A stretch of 64,000 nt of DNA from Bog-473 sp963726135 (GCA_963726135.1 CAVSBE010000002.1:62001-126000); one strand, 5' to 3'; shown: positions 54,298-63,297, counted from the first letter of the stretch. Made by a program: numbers and translations. The notes: generated by a model not told the origin, from the letters alone.

Positions 54298-54321
54298 TCT
54301 GTTCGAGGTCGATCGCCGCTC

Positions 54322-54825
54322 TTATGCGAGCGGGAAGTCCAATGCCACGCAGGGTGTGTCTCCGAGCGTCCAAGCGTCGTGGCCTGGGGCGGCGCAAAAC
54401 GACTCGACCGGATTAACCGTGAGCTCAGTCTGATCGACAAGTCGCACGACGAGCTGTCCGGACAAGACATAGCCAGCATGCGCTTCTGACGTTCGGCCAT
54501 GAGTCGGCCGCACATGGCGAGACCATTGCCAACCCGGCAGGTAAGTGCCGCGTCCTACCCAGGTCGGACCGATACGCGAGACCGTTCGTTCGCTCCCATC
54601 GAGGAAGGTCGTTCTCTCCTCCGACTTGAAAGAAGTTGCCCACCGCCCCTCCGTCAAACTCATCCATTCGATGAAACCTATCCCGAGGTCGTCAAGAACC
54701 AGGCTGGCGGCCAGGGTGTCCCACTTCGGCGGGAAGGTGGGCGGTTTCCTCGCCGACCCGGCATCCGGCAATATCTTGCTGGTGCCGGATGAGGGGTTCA
54801 CGGAGGCGTTCAACTCGAGTGGCAA
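54322..54825 (-). CDS. cupin-domain protein
   Basis: A protein of up to 167 residues. The C-terminal 80 residues form a single cupin barrel: GTYLPGWQWSRHVRP, SEAHAGYVLSGQLVVRLVD, ESFCAAPGHDAWTLGD. The two histidines and the PGHDAWTLGD phrase fit the metal site. The first 60 residues have no recognised fold and the start (ATG 54825) is uncertain. The role is unknown; many such small cupins sense or convert small molecules. Confidence 0.6.
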   Translation of the reverse strand: MPLELNASVNPSSGTSKILPDAGSARKPPTFPPKWDTLAASLVLDDLGIGFIEWMSLTEGRWATSFKSEERTTFLDGSERTVSRIGPTWVGRGTYLPGWQWSRHVRPTHGRTSEAHAGYVLSGQLVVRLVDQTELTVNPVESFCAAPGHDAWTLGDTPCVALDFPLA

Positions 54826-54870
54826 GGTGATCGGATCTTCCGTACCGTTCCCCTGTTGTTGATCTGCCGA

Positions 54871-54900
54871 GGGGGTGCCCCCGTACGCCGGCCCGGAGCG
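54871..54900. repeat. island repeat copy 4
   Basis: Contains GGGGGTGCCCCCGTACGCCG, including a GGGGGTGCCCCC hairpin. It lies between the cupin gene and the metallo-hydrolase gene; the rest of 54826-55102 holds no gene I can support. Confidence 0.65.
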
Positions 54901-55102
54901 CCGCCTGACTGCCCGGTGATTGCTCTAGTTGTCTGCGGCCAGGCCGTACTTTTTGAGCGCAACTTGAGAGGAACGGACGAGCCGACCTACCCCGCGCCGC
55001 ATACGGTGCTGGCAGTGGAAGCAAGCCGGCCGTGCGGGTCAAACGAACATCGAAAGCGCAGTTCAGGACCCAATCCCGTGACGGTCCTCGAGGAGGCCTT
55101 CC

Positions 55103-56152
55103 GTGTGCAGTGACGACACACATGCCGACCACCTGCCGAGCCCAGATCCCCGGGTGCTGCACGACTTCGAGCCAAAGGTGGTGTTTGACCTTGAGCCGGT
55201 CGACTCGGTGGTAGTGACGACATTGATGGACAACGTCACCGACGTCTTCATGCCCGACCAGGGGCCGGCCCGTCGCCCGCCGCTCATGTCCGGCTGCCGC
55301 CGGTCTGCAGCCACCATGGAGGGCGGCGACGTTCCCTCGGCCCTGATAGCAGAGCACGGTTTTTCGGTCCTGGTCACTGTGTCCAAGAACGGCACGGAAC
55401 ACCAGATCCTGTTCGATGCCGGAGTCAGCCCCGACGGAGTGACGGAGAACATGCGCCGCCTCGATGTCGACGTGTCGTCGATCGAGACGATCGTCTGTAG
55501 CCACGGGCACTTCGACCACACCACCGGCCTCGACGGGCTCATCCGGCGCCTGGGGACAGTGAACCTGCCGGTACTCATCCACCCACACTTCTGGCGCCGT
55601 CGGCGGGTGACGATCCCGGGCCGCGACCCCCTGGAGATCCCAACGACGAGTCGTCGAGCGCTCATCGATGCTGGATTCGACGTGATCGAGGAGGGTCACC
55701 CGAGTTTCCTGTTTGATCGGTCGGTCTTGGTGACGGGCGAGGTGGCCCGCACCACCGGCTACGAGCCGGGCTTTCCACCGCAGCAAGCCTGGATCACTGG
55801 CCGGTGGGAACCCGACCCATTGGTGCTCGATGACCAGGCTCTCATCGTCGATGTCAAGGACAAAGGACTCCTGGTGATCACGGGATGCGGCCACGCTGGG
55901 ATCGTGAATATCTGTCGGTATGCCCAACGTCTGACCAAACAGCGCCCCCTCTACGCAGTAATGGGTGGATTTCACCTCAACGGACCGCTCTTCGAACCAC
56001 TCATCCCCCGGGTCCTCGATGACCTCGACGCGCTTTCGCCGGCCGTGATCGTCCCTGCTCACTGCACCGGATGGCGTGCTCAGCACGCGATGGGCGCTCG
56101 CTTCGGCGAAGCGTTCATACCGAACACCGTGGGTACGCGCTTCGAACTGTGA
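55103..56152 (+). CDS. MBL-fold metallo-hydrolase (dihydropterin-synthase-like)
   Basis: A 349-residue metallo-beta-lactamase-fold protein resembling the group that includes methanopterin-pathway beta-RFAP-related hydrolases. SHGHFDHTTGLDGL is the HxHxDH zinc motif; VITGCGHAGIVN, GGFHLNG and IVPAHCTGWRA supply the other ligands. GTG 55103 is the start. The family acts on phosphoesters or sulfur compounds; the substrate cannot be said. The frame is intact. Confidence 0.82.
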   Translation: MCSDDTHADHLPSPDPRVLHDFEPKVVFDLEPVDSVVVTTLMDNVTDVFMPDQGPARRPPLMSGCRRSAATMEGGDVPSALIAEHGFSVLVTVSKNGTEHQILFDAGVSPDGVTENMRRLDVDVSSIETIVCSHGHFDHTTGLDGLIRRLGTVNLPVLIHPHFWRRRRVTIPGRDPLEIPTTSRRALIDAGFDVIEEGHPSFLFDRSVLVTGEVARTTGYEPGFPPQQAWITGRWEPDPLVLDDQALIVDVKDKGLLVITGCGHAGIVNICRYAQRLTKQRPLYAVMGGFHLNGPLFEPLIPRVLDDLDALSPAVIVPAHCTGWRAQHAMGARFGEAFIPNTVGTRFEL

Positions 56153-56317
56153 TCGCGCGACCATGACGCACCGAGCTCCTCAGAGATCAGACGTCCTCAT
56201 CAGGGAGCCTCGACCGCTGTTCGATCCTTCATGCAAGCGCTCGGTTCGCGGGGCGAGCTGCTTGGAGCCGCCGGGCACGTGACGGCGCCTCAGGACGAGC
56301 CTCGAGACGATCCGGCC

Positions 56318-56344
56318 GGGGTAGCCCCGTTCGCCGGGAGTGAG
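56318..56344. repeat. island repeat copy 5
   Basis: A diverged copy, GGGGTAGCCCCGTTCGCCGG followed by GAGTGAG; lies about 165 bp after the metallo-hydrolase stop. Confidence 0.55.
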
Positions 56345-56419
56345 ACACACAACCAAGGCAATGGCCTGACGACCTGAACGGAGTTCCCGAGTGCCGCGGT
56401 GCAGGATTTCCCCTGATCC

Positions 56420-56623
56420 CTATGACCCGTGTCTCCTTCGACTCCCATGGAGTGATCGTTTTCTGGGATCGCGTCCAATCCATGCGCCGATGATGACGAG
56501 TAGCACCATCGCGAGAAGAACGCCAACGACGGAGCCCAAGACGACAACGTCGCTGATGAACCGTCCGGCCCCCCCAGCGCCAGCTTTAGAGTCCCGATAC
56601 CAGAGGACCAAACCGAACACCAA
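56420..56623 (-). CDS. small hypothetical membrane protein
   Basis: At least 67 residues with two hydrophobic helices (MVFGLVLWYRDSK preceded in frame by more hydrophobic residues, and VVVLGSVVGVLLAMVLLVII) and a very basic tail. The frame is open further upstream to about 56770 but without a convincing start, so the N-terminus is unresolved. No family is recognised. Confidence 0.4.
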   Translation of the reverse strand: MVFGLVLWYRDSKAGAGGAGRFISDVVVLGSVVGVLLAMVLLVIIGAWIGRDPRKRSLHGSRRRHGS

Positions 56624-57118
56624 GCCAACGACAAACCCTGTTCCAACAATGAGCCCGACGGAATGCGAGACCCACAGGGTGGCGTGGCGTTGGACCCGAT
56701 TCGAGCGCGGTCCAGACGCAGGAACTTCCGGTCGAACAGCTGGCCGAGCGATTGAGATCCTCCAAACTCTAGGTACGCGTTCAGATCCTCGCCAGCACCC
56801 CCGAGCCTCTCGCTAGTGACGGCGGCATCTCATAGCGAGGTCCGCATGTCCCGCGCTGATACCGCCATGGTGATGGCGAGGGGGGGGTGTCGCCTATCGC
56901 CTAGAGAACACCCGCCCCTCGGTCCGCGATTTTGAAGATGCCGACCGGCCCGAGGTAGAGCCGACCGGACCGTTCCGACACAACGGTTCAACAACTCGGA
57001 TTTCGTGATCCATCTTTAGTTGATATGTCCAGCGGTTGCGAAAACGGGGTGCGAAGGGCTCTACCCGACGCTGCGGCCAGTCGTCATGATCATCCGTGCT
57101 GGACAAGGAGACAGGGTC
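56624..57118. other. stretch without a supported gene
   Basis: Apart from a possible N-terminal extension of the small membrane protein on the minus strand up to about 56770, I see no gene, RNA or repeat here. Confidence 0.35.
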
Positions 57119-57271
57119 ATGCGAAATGGACCCACATGCCGCGTTTGCCCGAACTGTGGCGCGGTAGCGACCGCCGAACGCGCAACGTGCAGTCAATGCG
57201 GACAGCTCACCGCTCTAAAGTCACTCGGGCCAGCGAGAGCGAGGGGCAAGAGCGGAACATCCCTTCGTTAG
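57119..57271 (+). CDS. small zinc-ribbon protein
   Basis: A 50-residue protein with a double-CxxC zinc ribbon (CPNCGAVATAERATCSQCGQ) and a basic C-terminus. AAGGAG lies eight bases before ATG 57119, which supports translation. Short ribbons of this type often bind nucleic acid or sit at the end of larger complexes; none is adjacent here. Confidence 0.55.
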   Translation: MRNGPTCRVCPNCGAVATAERATCSQCGQLTALKSLGPARARGKSGTSLR

Positions 57272-57588
57272 GTCTGCCGGCAGCGCCCTGACCGAGCGGG
57301 AGCGGGGGGGCAGAAACGCGCGCACGGCCCCTGCCCCAGTACGCCGGGACGGTGGGACAGTTTGGTACGTAAGCCACAGCCCGAAATGACGTGCCATGCG
57401 CGGTGGCCCGGCGGTTCCCGTCACGCTGGTCGGAGTCGAAACGAGGAGGGAACTGCGGATGGCGCCGTCGACACGCTCAGAGTAGGCACACCACAGAAGC
57501 TCGTCTCTTCGTGAAATTGTCCTTACGTTGTGCGGGTCAGATCGAATGGCTCTACCGGGCATGCCTCGCAAGTGAGTAGCGAGTACCT
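57272..57588. other. stretch holding repeat copy 6 and no supported gene
   Basis: The only structure I can name is the repeat copy at 57327-57360; open frames here lack family similarity and ribosome-binding sites. Confidence 0.35.
57327..57360. repeat. island repeat copy 6
   Basis: Contains CTGCCCCAGTACGCCGGGAC and ends GGTGGGACAG. Against copy 3 the differences fall mostly at third codon positions in the frame reading YAGTVGQ, hinting at a coding origin. Confidence 0.6.
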
Positions 57589-57738
57589 GTGCGATCCGGC
57601 CTGCGTCAGAAGCGACGCCGGCCCGCGCACGCACGCGCACGTGCCGCTCCGTCTCGGAGGGTCAGCAGACTGATCGGGGTCGCGCTGGCCATGGCCCTGC
57701 TCGCGACCGGCATCTGGCTAAGGGGCCGCGGCGGATAG
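57589..57738 (+). CDS. small basic membrane peptide, probably cut by the IS
   Basis: A 49-residue frame from GTG 57589: a basic N-terminus, then one hydrophobic helix (LIGVALAMALLATGIWL). Its last codons lie in the left inverted repeat of the IS, so the original C-terminus is probably lost. Weakly supported. Confidence 0.3.
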   Translation: MRSGLRQKRRRPAHARARAAPSRRVSRLIGVALAMALLATGIWLRGRGG

Positions 57739-58691
57739 GTGACCATCCACCGGTCGTTGTGATGGCCCAGATTTGATTCTGGGTGCGTCCCAACCAACGA
57801 CCAAGTGGAGGTCACCCCCATAATGCGCGCACTCGAGCCCGAAGTGGTAGATGCCGTCTGGGCAGTAATCGAGCCCCTGATCCCGCCCGCTCCGGAGAAC
57901 CACCCGCTCGGCTGTCATCGGCCTCGGGTCTCGGACCGGCTGTGCTTCTGGGGGATCCTGGTCCGATTGGTCACCGGCTGCTCGTGGGTGAGTGTCGAAG
58001 CGATACTCGGGCGAGAGGTATCGGACACCACGCTGCGGGCACGACGCGATGAATGGATCACCGCCGGCGTGTTCGACGCGCTGCGCCAGCACGCCCTCCA
58101 TGCCTATGACCGCATCATCGGTCTCGATCTCAGCGAAGTGGCGCTCGACGGCTCCTTGCACAAAGCACCCTGTGGCGGCGAAGGGACGGGCAAGAACCCC
58201 ACGGACCGGGCAAAACTCGGCTGGAAGTGGTCGATCGCGACCGATGCGCGCGGCATCCCGATCGGCTGGGCCATCGACGGCGCCAACCGCAACGACGTCA
58301 AGATGCTCGACCCCACCCTCGAGGATCTGGCCCGTGCGGGATTGCTCGAGGAGATCGAGACCCTGCACCTTGACCGCGGCTACGACTACCCCAAAGTCCG
58401 CGCCCATCTCGCCGGTCGCGGCCTGGACGATCTCAACATTCAGCTCCGCTCGAGACCCGGCACCGCCACCACTGAGAAACAGCCCATTCGACTCGGGCTG
58501 CGCTGGGTGGTGGAGGGCACCAACTCGTGGCTGAGCAACTACGGCCAGCTCCGTCGGAACACCGACCGGCGAACCCGACACCGCCACGCTCAGCTCTGCC
58601 TGGTCGTCGCCCTGCTCATCACCGCCAAGCTCATCGACTGGCGCGACCGATGGAGTCCCGATTCACGGCCTATCCGCTAGTCCCCTAAGCC
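57716..58691 (+). mobile_element. IS5-type insertion sequence
   Basis: An element of about 976 bp with imperfect terminal inverted repeats of about 24 bp (57716-57739 and 58669-58691) whose inner ends share GCGGATAGG exactly. It encloses one intact transposase gene. I could not define a target-site duplication with confidence. Confidence 0.7.
57823..58680 (+). CDS. IS5 family DDE transposase
   Basis: A 285-residue transposase. The DUF4096-like N-terminus reads WAVIEPLIPPAPENHPLG; the catalytic core has the first aspartate in LDLSEVALDGSLHKAP, the second region in DGANRNDVKMLDPTL and LDRGYDYPKVRAHL, and the glutamate in WVVEGTNSWLSNYGQLRRN. The frame is complete, so the element may still be active. 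I chose ATG 57823; GTG 57805 in the same frame is an alternative. Confidence 0.88.
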   Translation: MRALEPEVVDAVWAVIEPLIPPAPENHPLGCHRPRVSDRLCFWGILVRLVTGCSWVSVEAILGREVSDTTLRARRDEWITAGVFDALRQHALHAYDRIIGLDLSEVALDGSLHKAPCGGEGTGKNPTDRAKLGWKWSIATDARGIPIGWAIDGANRNDVKMLDPTLEDLARAGLLEEIETLHLDRGYDYPKVRAHLAGRGLDDLNIQLRSRPGTATTEKQPIRLGLRWVVEGTNSWLSNYGQLRRNTDRRTRHRHAQLCLVVALLITAKLIDWRDRWSPDSRPIR

Positions 58692-59140
58692 CAGATTTCG
58701 CATCGTTTTGGAAATCTGCCACGGCCGCACCGGGCCTTTCCAGCCGCCCCACCATCGCCGTGGTCGGTGACTCCATCACAGCGTTGAGTCGGCAATTCGC
58801 CGACTCGGGCGAGCGTGCGTGCGGCTGTTCCGGTGTCCTCCATGTAATCCCAGCCCACCCCGAACCGACGAAGCAGCGAGCCAAACCTCTCGTCTGCATC
58901 GACAATCTCCTGCACCAATGCACGAGCGTCGTCCACTTCGCGTTGGGCCTTCTCCCTTGGTCGCGGGTCGGCGCTTGCCACCACGCCGATGTGGACTTGT
59001 CCGTCCGCCCTAGCTGGGTTGCGATGCAGTAGAAGTCTTGGCCCGAGCGCGACCAGATTCGGCGGTCCCAGGCTCAGAAGGTCAAGGGCAAGGTCCCAAC
59101 GTTGGCCCCGCGGCTCATCGACCGTCAGGACACCTCTCAT
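58685..59140 (-). CDS. hypothetical actinobacterial protein, 3' end truncated by the IS
   Basis: A protein of about 151 residues starting MRGVLTVDEPRGQRWDLALD. The middle part, DERFGSLLRRFGVGWDYMED followed by TGTAARTLARVGE, resembles a family of small uncharacterised actinobacterial proteins I recall only loosely. The stop lies inside the right inverted repeat of the IS5-type element, so the original C-terminus is missing and the last few residues come from the IS. The function is unknown. Confidence 0.5.
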   Translation of the reverse strand: MRGVLTVDEPRGQRWDLALDLLSLGPPNLVALGPRLLLHRNPARADGQVHIGVVASADPRPREKAQREVDDARALVQEIVDADERFGSLLRRFGVGWDYMEDTGTAARTLARVGELPTQRCDGVTDHGDGGAAGKARCGRGRFPKRCEIWA

Positions 59141-59330
59141 GGTCCCATGATGCACGATAGGTGGGGTGCTCCACTGGCGCCGACGTGGTGGTACCCCGTC
59201 CGGCCACGAGCCGCTCACAGGCTGCCCGTCGGAACTCCCTCGCATGGCGCTTGGGCATGGACTACCTCCTGGTAGTGCACGACCAAACTCTTACAACGCT
59301 GGCTCGGCCTAAGGGGTCAAGCCCAAGCAG

Positions 59331-59403
59331 TGCGCCCCTCGGGATTCGAACCCGAAACCTGCGGATTAAGAGTCCGTTGCTCTGCCGTTGAGCTAGAGGC
59401 GCA
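59331..59403 (-). tRNA. tRNA-Lys (CTT)
   Basis: A 73-nt cloverleaf: the acceptor stem pairs the first and last seven bases, the anticodon loop is CTCTTAA with CTT, and the T-arm contains GGTTCGAATCC. CCA is not encoded. Its 3' part is repeated at 46211-46256, marking it as the likely integration site of the island. The 290 bp to the next gene hold no gene I can support. Confidence 0.95.
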
Positions 59404-59695
59404 CCGGAGAGTGTAGGCGAGTGGCCCTCGCCAATTCGCGACGCAGCACAGACGAGCGACATGGTGAGTGAACCCGTGCGCCCCCCGAAATCGCCGGCCC
59501 GGGCTTGCGCCTCGGACCGACGACCCCCCCGGGGGCACCCGATGCCCTGCTTCCCAGAAAACGGAGCGCCGTGAAAGTAGCACAGGGCCAAGGAGGCTGA
59601 CATGGGCGTCAAGTACACTCGCCCCGATCTGCCGGGTGCGGCAGTCACGGGACGGCGATGCAACCGGCAACCGGCAATGCCGTGAAAGGAGGGCG

Positions 59696-60811
59696 GTGGA
59701 GCTCGAGTTCACGACCGAGCAGGAAGAGCTGCGCGCCTCGGTCCGTACGTTCCTCGAGAAGGAGTGCCCCGTGGGGATCGTCCGCCGTGTCGTGGAGACG
59801 GGCGAGGCACCGGAGAAGCTCTGGAGTTCCATGGTCGCCCTTGATTGGCCCGCCCTGACCATCCCAGAAGAGCACGATGGCATCGGCCTCTCCTTCGTCG
59901 AGATGGCCGTCGTCGTGGAGGAGCTGGGCCGGGCCATCGCGCCGGGGCCCCTGCTGGCCACCGTCACCCAGTTCGCGCCGATCGTCCGGGAGGTCGGCAG
60001 CCCCGACCAGCGTCAGCGCTTCTTGTCGCAGGTCGCCTCCGGTGCCGTCACCGGAACGATGGCGCTGGCCGACCATCCCCGGGGCTGGGCGCTGGACGAC
60101 GTGACCATGGCAGCCGAGCGCGCCGAGGGTGGCTGGGTCCTCCACGGCACGAAGCTCGGACTCCTGGCCGACGCCGGGATGGGCGAGATCGCCGTCATCG
60201 CCCGCGTGGGGGAGGGCATCGGTGTCTTCGTCGTCCCCGCGGCCGAGGCCCGACTGGCCGCTGTCCACTCGCTCGATGCAAGCCGGCCCCTCCACACCGC
60301 AACGTTCGACCGCGTCCTCGTCCCCGACGAGCGCGCGCTGGGAGAGCCCGGGAGAGCGGCCTCCACACTCGGGGTCACTCGTGCGCTGCACGAGGCGACC
60401 GTCGCGCTCGCGCTCGAGACCCTCGGCGCGTGCGATGCGCTCTTCCAGATGGTCCTCGCCTACGTGAAGGACCGCAAGCAGTTCGGGGTGCCCATCGGCT
60501 CCTTCCAGGCGGTCAAGCACAAGATGAGCAACATGTTCCTCTCTCTCGAGCGGGCCCGTTCCCTGTGCTATTTCGCCGTCGCCGCCATCGACGAGGACAC
60601 ACCCGCCCGGGCCACTGCCGTCTCCATGGCCAAGGCCGCCAGCGACGACTGTCAGCGACTGGTGTGCCGTGACTCGTTCCAGTCCTTCGGAGGCATCGGC
60701 TTCACCTGGGAGCACGACGGCCACCTCTTCATCAAGCGGGCCGAGACGAGTGGCACCCTCTTGGGCGGCTCCGCCCAGCATTCCGTCGCCATCGCCGCCA
60801 GCCTCGGGTGA
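59696..60811 (+). CDS. acyl-CoA dehydrogenase
   Basis: A 371-residue flavoprotein that oxidises an acyl-CoA to the enoyl-CoA. FTTEQEELRASVRTFLEKE opens the helical domain; TGTMALADH and GWVLHGTKLGLLADAG lie in the beta domain; KDRKQFGVPIGSFQAVKHKM and GGIGFTWEHDGHLFIKR mark the C-terminal domain. The usual catalytic glutamate is not obvious, as in many steroid- or aromatic-type members. GTG 59696 has AAAGGAGG just upstream. Confidence 0.9.
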   Translation: MELEFTTEQEELRASVRTFLEKECPVGIVRRVVETGEAPEKLWSSMVALDWPALTIPEEHDGIGLSFVEMAVVVEELGRAIAPGPLLATVTQFAPIVREVGSPDQRQRFLSQVASGAVTGTMALADHPRGWALDDVTMAAERAEGGWVLHGTKLGLLADAGMGEIAVIARVGEGIGVFVVPAAEARLAAVHSLDASRPLHTATFDRVLVPDERALGEPGRAASTLGVTRALHEATVALALETLGACDALFQMVLAYVKDRKQFGVPIGSFQAVKHKMSNMFLSLERARSLCYFAVAAIDEDTPARATAVSMAKAASDDCQRLVCRDSFQSFGGIGFTWEHDGHLFIKRAETSGTLLGGSAQHSVAIAASLG

Positions 60812-60839
60812 CCTTCGCCTGAGCGGGCAGACTGGCCGG

Positions 60840-61250
60840 GTGCGACCGGGCGAATGGCTGATCGCCGCCCTGGACCTGGCTCCACATCCCGAGGGAGGCT
60901 GGTACCGCCGGACCTGGGTGGCCGACGCGACGCAGGGCGAGCGGCCGTGCGGCAGCGCCATCTACTACCTCCTGCTGCACGACGAAGTCTCCGCTCCGCA
61001 CCGTATCGACGCCACCGAGCTGTGGCACTTCTACGCGGGCGACCCGCTCGAGCTCACCCTCGAGTGGCCCGACGGGAAACGCGCGGTGCAGGTCGTCGGG
61101 CCCGATGTGGCGTCCGGGCAGGCACCGCAGATGGTGGTGGAAGCGGGCGTGTGGCAGTCGGCCCGCCCGCTGCGCGGGTACTCGCTCGTGGGTGCGACCG
61201 TGACCCCGGCGTTCACCTTCGAGGGGTTCGAGCTCCGAGGGACGAGTTGA
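60840..61250 (+). CDS. cupin protein, DUF985 family
   Basis: A 136-residue cupin of the DUF985 type: LAPHPEGGWYRRTW, SAIYYLLLHDEVSAPHRIDA, ELWHFYAGDPLEL and GYSLVGATVTPAFTFEGFEL. The family has a sugar-epimerase-like barrel, but its reaction is unknown. GTG 60840 is used. It lies 28 bp after the dehydrogenase gene in the same orientation. Confidence 0.85.
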   Translation: MRPGEWLIAALDLAPHPEGGWYRRTWVADATQGERPCGSAIYYLLLHDEVSAPHRIDATELWHFYAGDPLELTLEWPDGKRAVQVVGPDVASGQAPQMVVEAGVWQSARPLRGYSLVGATVTPAFTFEGFELRGTS

Positions 61251-61317
61251 GCCGTGGCCGGAGGCTCGGCCTTCTGCTAGGCAGGGAGGGCTCGCCGGAC
61301 GCGTACGAGGAGACCAC

Positions 61318-63297
61318 ATGAGCGAGGGCCACGAGCAGGGACTGTCGGCCCTGCTGCACGAGACCAGGACCTTCCCGCCTCCAGAGGGTCTGGCCAAGGA
61401 CGCCAACGCGCAGCCGGGGATCTACGCCGACGCGCAGGCCGATCCGCTCGGGTTCTGGGAGGCGCAGGCGAAACGGTTGACATGGGCCGAGCCGTGGTCG
61501 CAGGTCCTCGAGTGGGAAATCCCCTTCGCCAAGTGGTTCGTGGGCGGCAAGCTCAATGTCGCGGTCAACTGCGTCGACCGGCATGTCGCTGCGGGACTCG
61601 GCGACCGTGTCGCCTTCCACTGGGAGGGGGAGCCGGGCGACACGCGGACCATCACCTACAGCGAGCTGCTGGCTTCGGTCTGCCGGGCGGCGAATGCCCT
61701 GACCGAGCTGGGTGTGGCGGCGGGCGACAAGGTGGCCATCTACCTGCCGATGATCCCGGAGGCGGTGATCTCCATGCTGGCCTGTGCCCGGCTCGGCGCA
61801 CCCCATACCGTCGTCTTCGGCGGCTTCTCCTCCGACGCCCTCCGCAGCCGCATTCTCGATTGTGACGCCCATTTCGTCGTCACGTCCGACGGCGGCTACC
61901 GGCGGGGCGCGGCCAGCCCGCTCAAGCCGGCGGTGGACGAGGCGGTACGGGAATGCCCCGACGTCGAGCGAGTGCTCGTCGTCCGGCGCACCGGGCAGGA
62001 GGTCGCGTGGCAGGACGGGCGCGACGTCTGGTGGCACGAGGTGGTGGACCGGCAGCCGGCAGAGCACGAGGCGCGTGCCTTCGACGCCGAGCACCCCCTC
62101 TACATCATGTACACGAGCGGGACGACGGCCAAGCCGAAGGGGATTCTCCACACGAGCGGCGGCTACCTCACCCACGTGGCGGCGACGCACTCGCTGATCT
62201 TCGACCTCAAGCCCGAGAAGGACGTGTTCTGGACGGCGGCCGACATCGGGTGGGTCACCGGGCACAGCTACATCGTCTACGGGCCGCTGGCCAATGCCGC
62301 CACCTCCGTCATGTACGAGGGCACACCGGACACGCCGACCCGTGACCGCTGGTGGGACATCGTCGAGCGCTACAAGGTCAACATCCTCTATACCGCTCCC
62401 ACCACCATCCGTACCTTCATGAAGTGGGGCGAGGACCTCCCCGCCAAGCACGACCTGTCCAGTCTCCGGCTCCTGGGTTCGGTTGGCGAGCCCATCAACC
62501 CCGAGGCGTGGATCTGGTACCGCACCCACATCGGCGGCGGCCGTTGCCCCATCGTCGACACCTGGTGGCAGACCGAGACGGGCGGGATCCTGATCACCCC
62601 GCTGCCGGGAATCACCGCCACCAAGCCCGGCGCGGCCATGACGCCGTTCCCCGGGGTGTCGGCGGACGTGATCGACAACGACGGCCGCTCCGTAGGCAAC
62701 GGAGAGGGCGGCTACCTCGTGCTCACCGAGCCCTGGCCGGGCATGCTGCGCGGGATCTACGGGGACGACGAGCGGTACAAGGAGACGTACTGGTCGCGCT
62801 TTCCGGGTCGTTACTTCGCGGGCGACGGCGCCAAGCGGGACCAGGACGGCGACCTGTGGCTGCTCGGCCGCGTGGACGACGTGATGAACATCTCGGGGCA
62901 CCGGATCTCGACCACCGAGGTCGAGCACGCGCTGGTGAGCCACCCCTCGGTGGCCGAGGCGGCCGTCGTCGGTGCCAGCGACGCCACCACGGGCCAGGCC
63001 ATCGTCGCGTTCGTCACGGTCAAGGGGGCGAACGACGCCGAAGGCGAGGCGGGGGAGCAGCTGGTGCGCGACCTGCGGGACCACGTGGCACGCGAAATCG
63101 GGCCGATCGCCAAGCCGCGCCAGATCATGCTAACCCCCGAGCTGCCGAAGACGCGCAGCGGCAAGATCATGCGACGCCTTCTCCGCGACGTCGCCGACGA
63201 CCGCCCGCTCGGGGACGTCACCACCCTGCTCGACCCGACGGTCGTCAATTCCATTAAGGACCACATGGGCGAGGGCGGTGACGACAACAAGGAGTAG
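61318..63297 (+). CDS. acsA: acetyl-CoA synthetase
   Basis: A 659-residue AMP-forming ligase making acetyl-CoA from acetate, ATP and CoA. The adenylation motif YTSGTTAKPKGILHTSGG, the substrate pocket AADIGWVTGHSYIVYGPLAN, DTWWQTETGG and the hinge GRVDDVMNISGHRIST are all present, and the C-terminal lysine (PKTRSGKIMRR) is the usual acetylation-regulated residue. Full length, intact frame. With the CoA transferase at 16.5 kb it could complete an acetate cycle. Confidence 0.94.
   Translation: MSEGHEQGLSALLHETRTFPPPEGLAKDANAQPGIYADAQADPLGFWEAQAKRLTWAEPWSQVLEWEIPFAKWFVGGKLNVAVNCVDRHVAAGLGDRVAFHWEGEPGDTRTITYSELLASVCRAANALTELGVAAGDKVAIYLPMIPEAVISMLACARLGAPHTVVFGGFSSDALRSRILDCDAHFVVTSDGGYRRGAASPLKPAVDEAVRECPDVERVLVVRRTGQEVAWQDGRDVWWHEVVDRQPAEHEARAFDAEHPLYIMYTSGTTAKPKGILHTSGGYLTHVAATHSLIFDLKPEKDVFWTAADIGWVTGHSYIVYGPLANAATSVMYEGTPDTPTRDRWWDIVERYKVNILYTAPTTIRTFMKWGEDLPAKHDLSSLRLLGSVGEPINPEAWIWYRTHIGGGRCPIVDTWWQTETGGILITPLPGITATKPGAAMTPFPGVSADVIDNDGRSVGNGEGGYLVLTEPWPGMLRGIYGDDERYKETYWSRFPGRYFAGDGAKRDQDGDLWLLGRVDDVMNISGHRISTTEVEHALVSHPSVAEAAVVGASDATTGQAIVAFVTVKGANDAEGEAGEQLVRDLRDHVAREIGPIAKPRQIMLTPELPKTRSGKIMRRLLRDVADDRPLGDVTTLLDPTVVNSIKDHMGEGGDDNKE

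Larger units (their letters stand above)
46211..59403. mobile_element. probable tRNA-Lys-associated genomic island
   Basis: The segment is bounded by the complete tRNA-Lys gene on the right and a 46-bp direct repeat of its 3' part on the left, in the same orientation, as left by integration into a tRNA gene. Inside are two IS elements, truncated genes, orphan and secreted proteins and dispersed repeats, and the middle is visibly richer in A and T than the flanks. No integrase was found, so the island is probably decayed and immobile. Confidence 0.6.

Noticed and set aside
51275..57360. Island repeats as integron attC sites or a CRISPR array
   Set aside because: The copies lack the paired RYYYAAC/GTTRRRY core sites, spacing is 0.6-2.3 kb, and no integron integrase or cas gene is present.
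61213..63084. A 623-residue open frame antisense to acsA
   Set aside because: Same reason: full-length acsA is intact on the other strand and the antisense product resembles no family.
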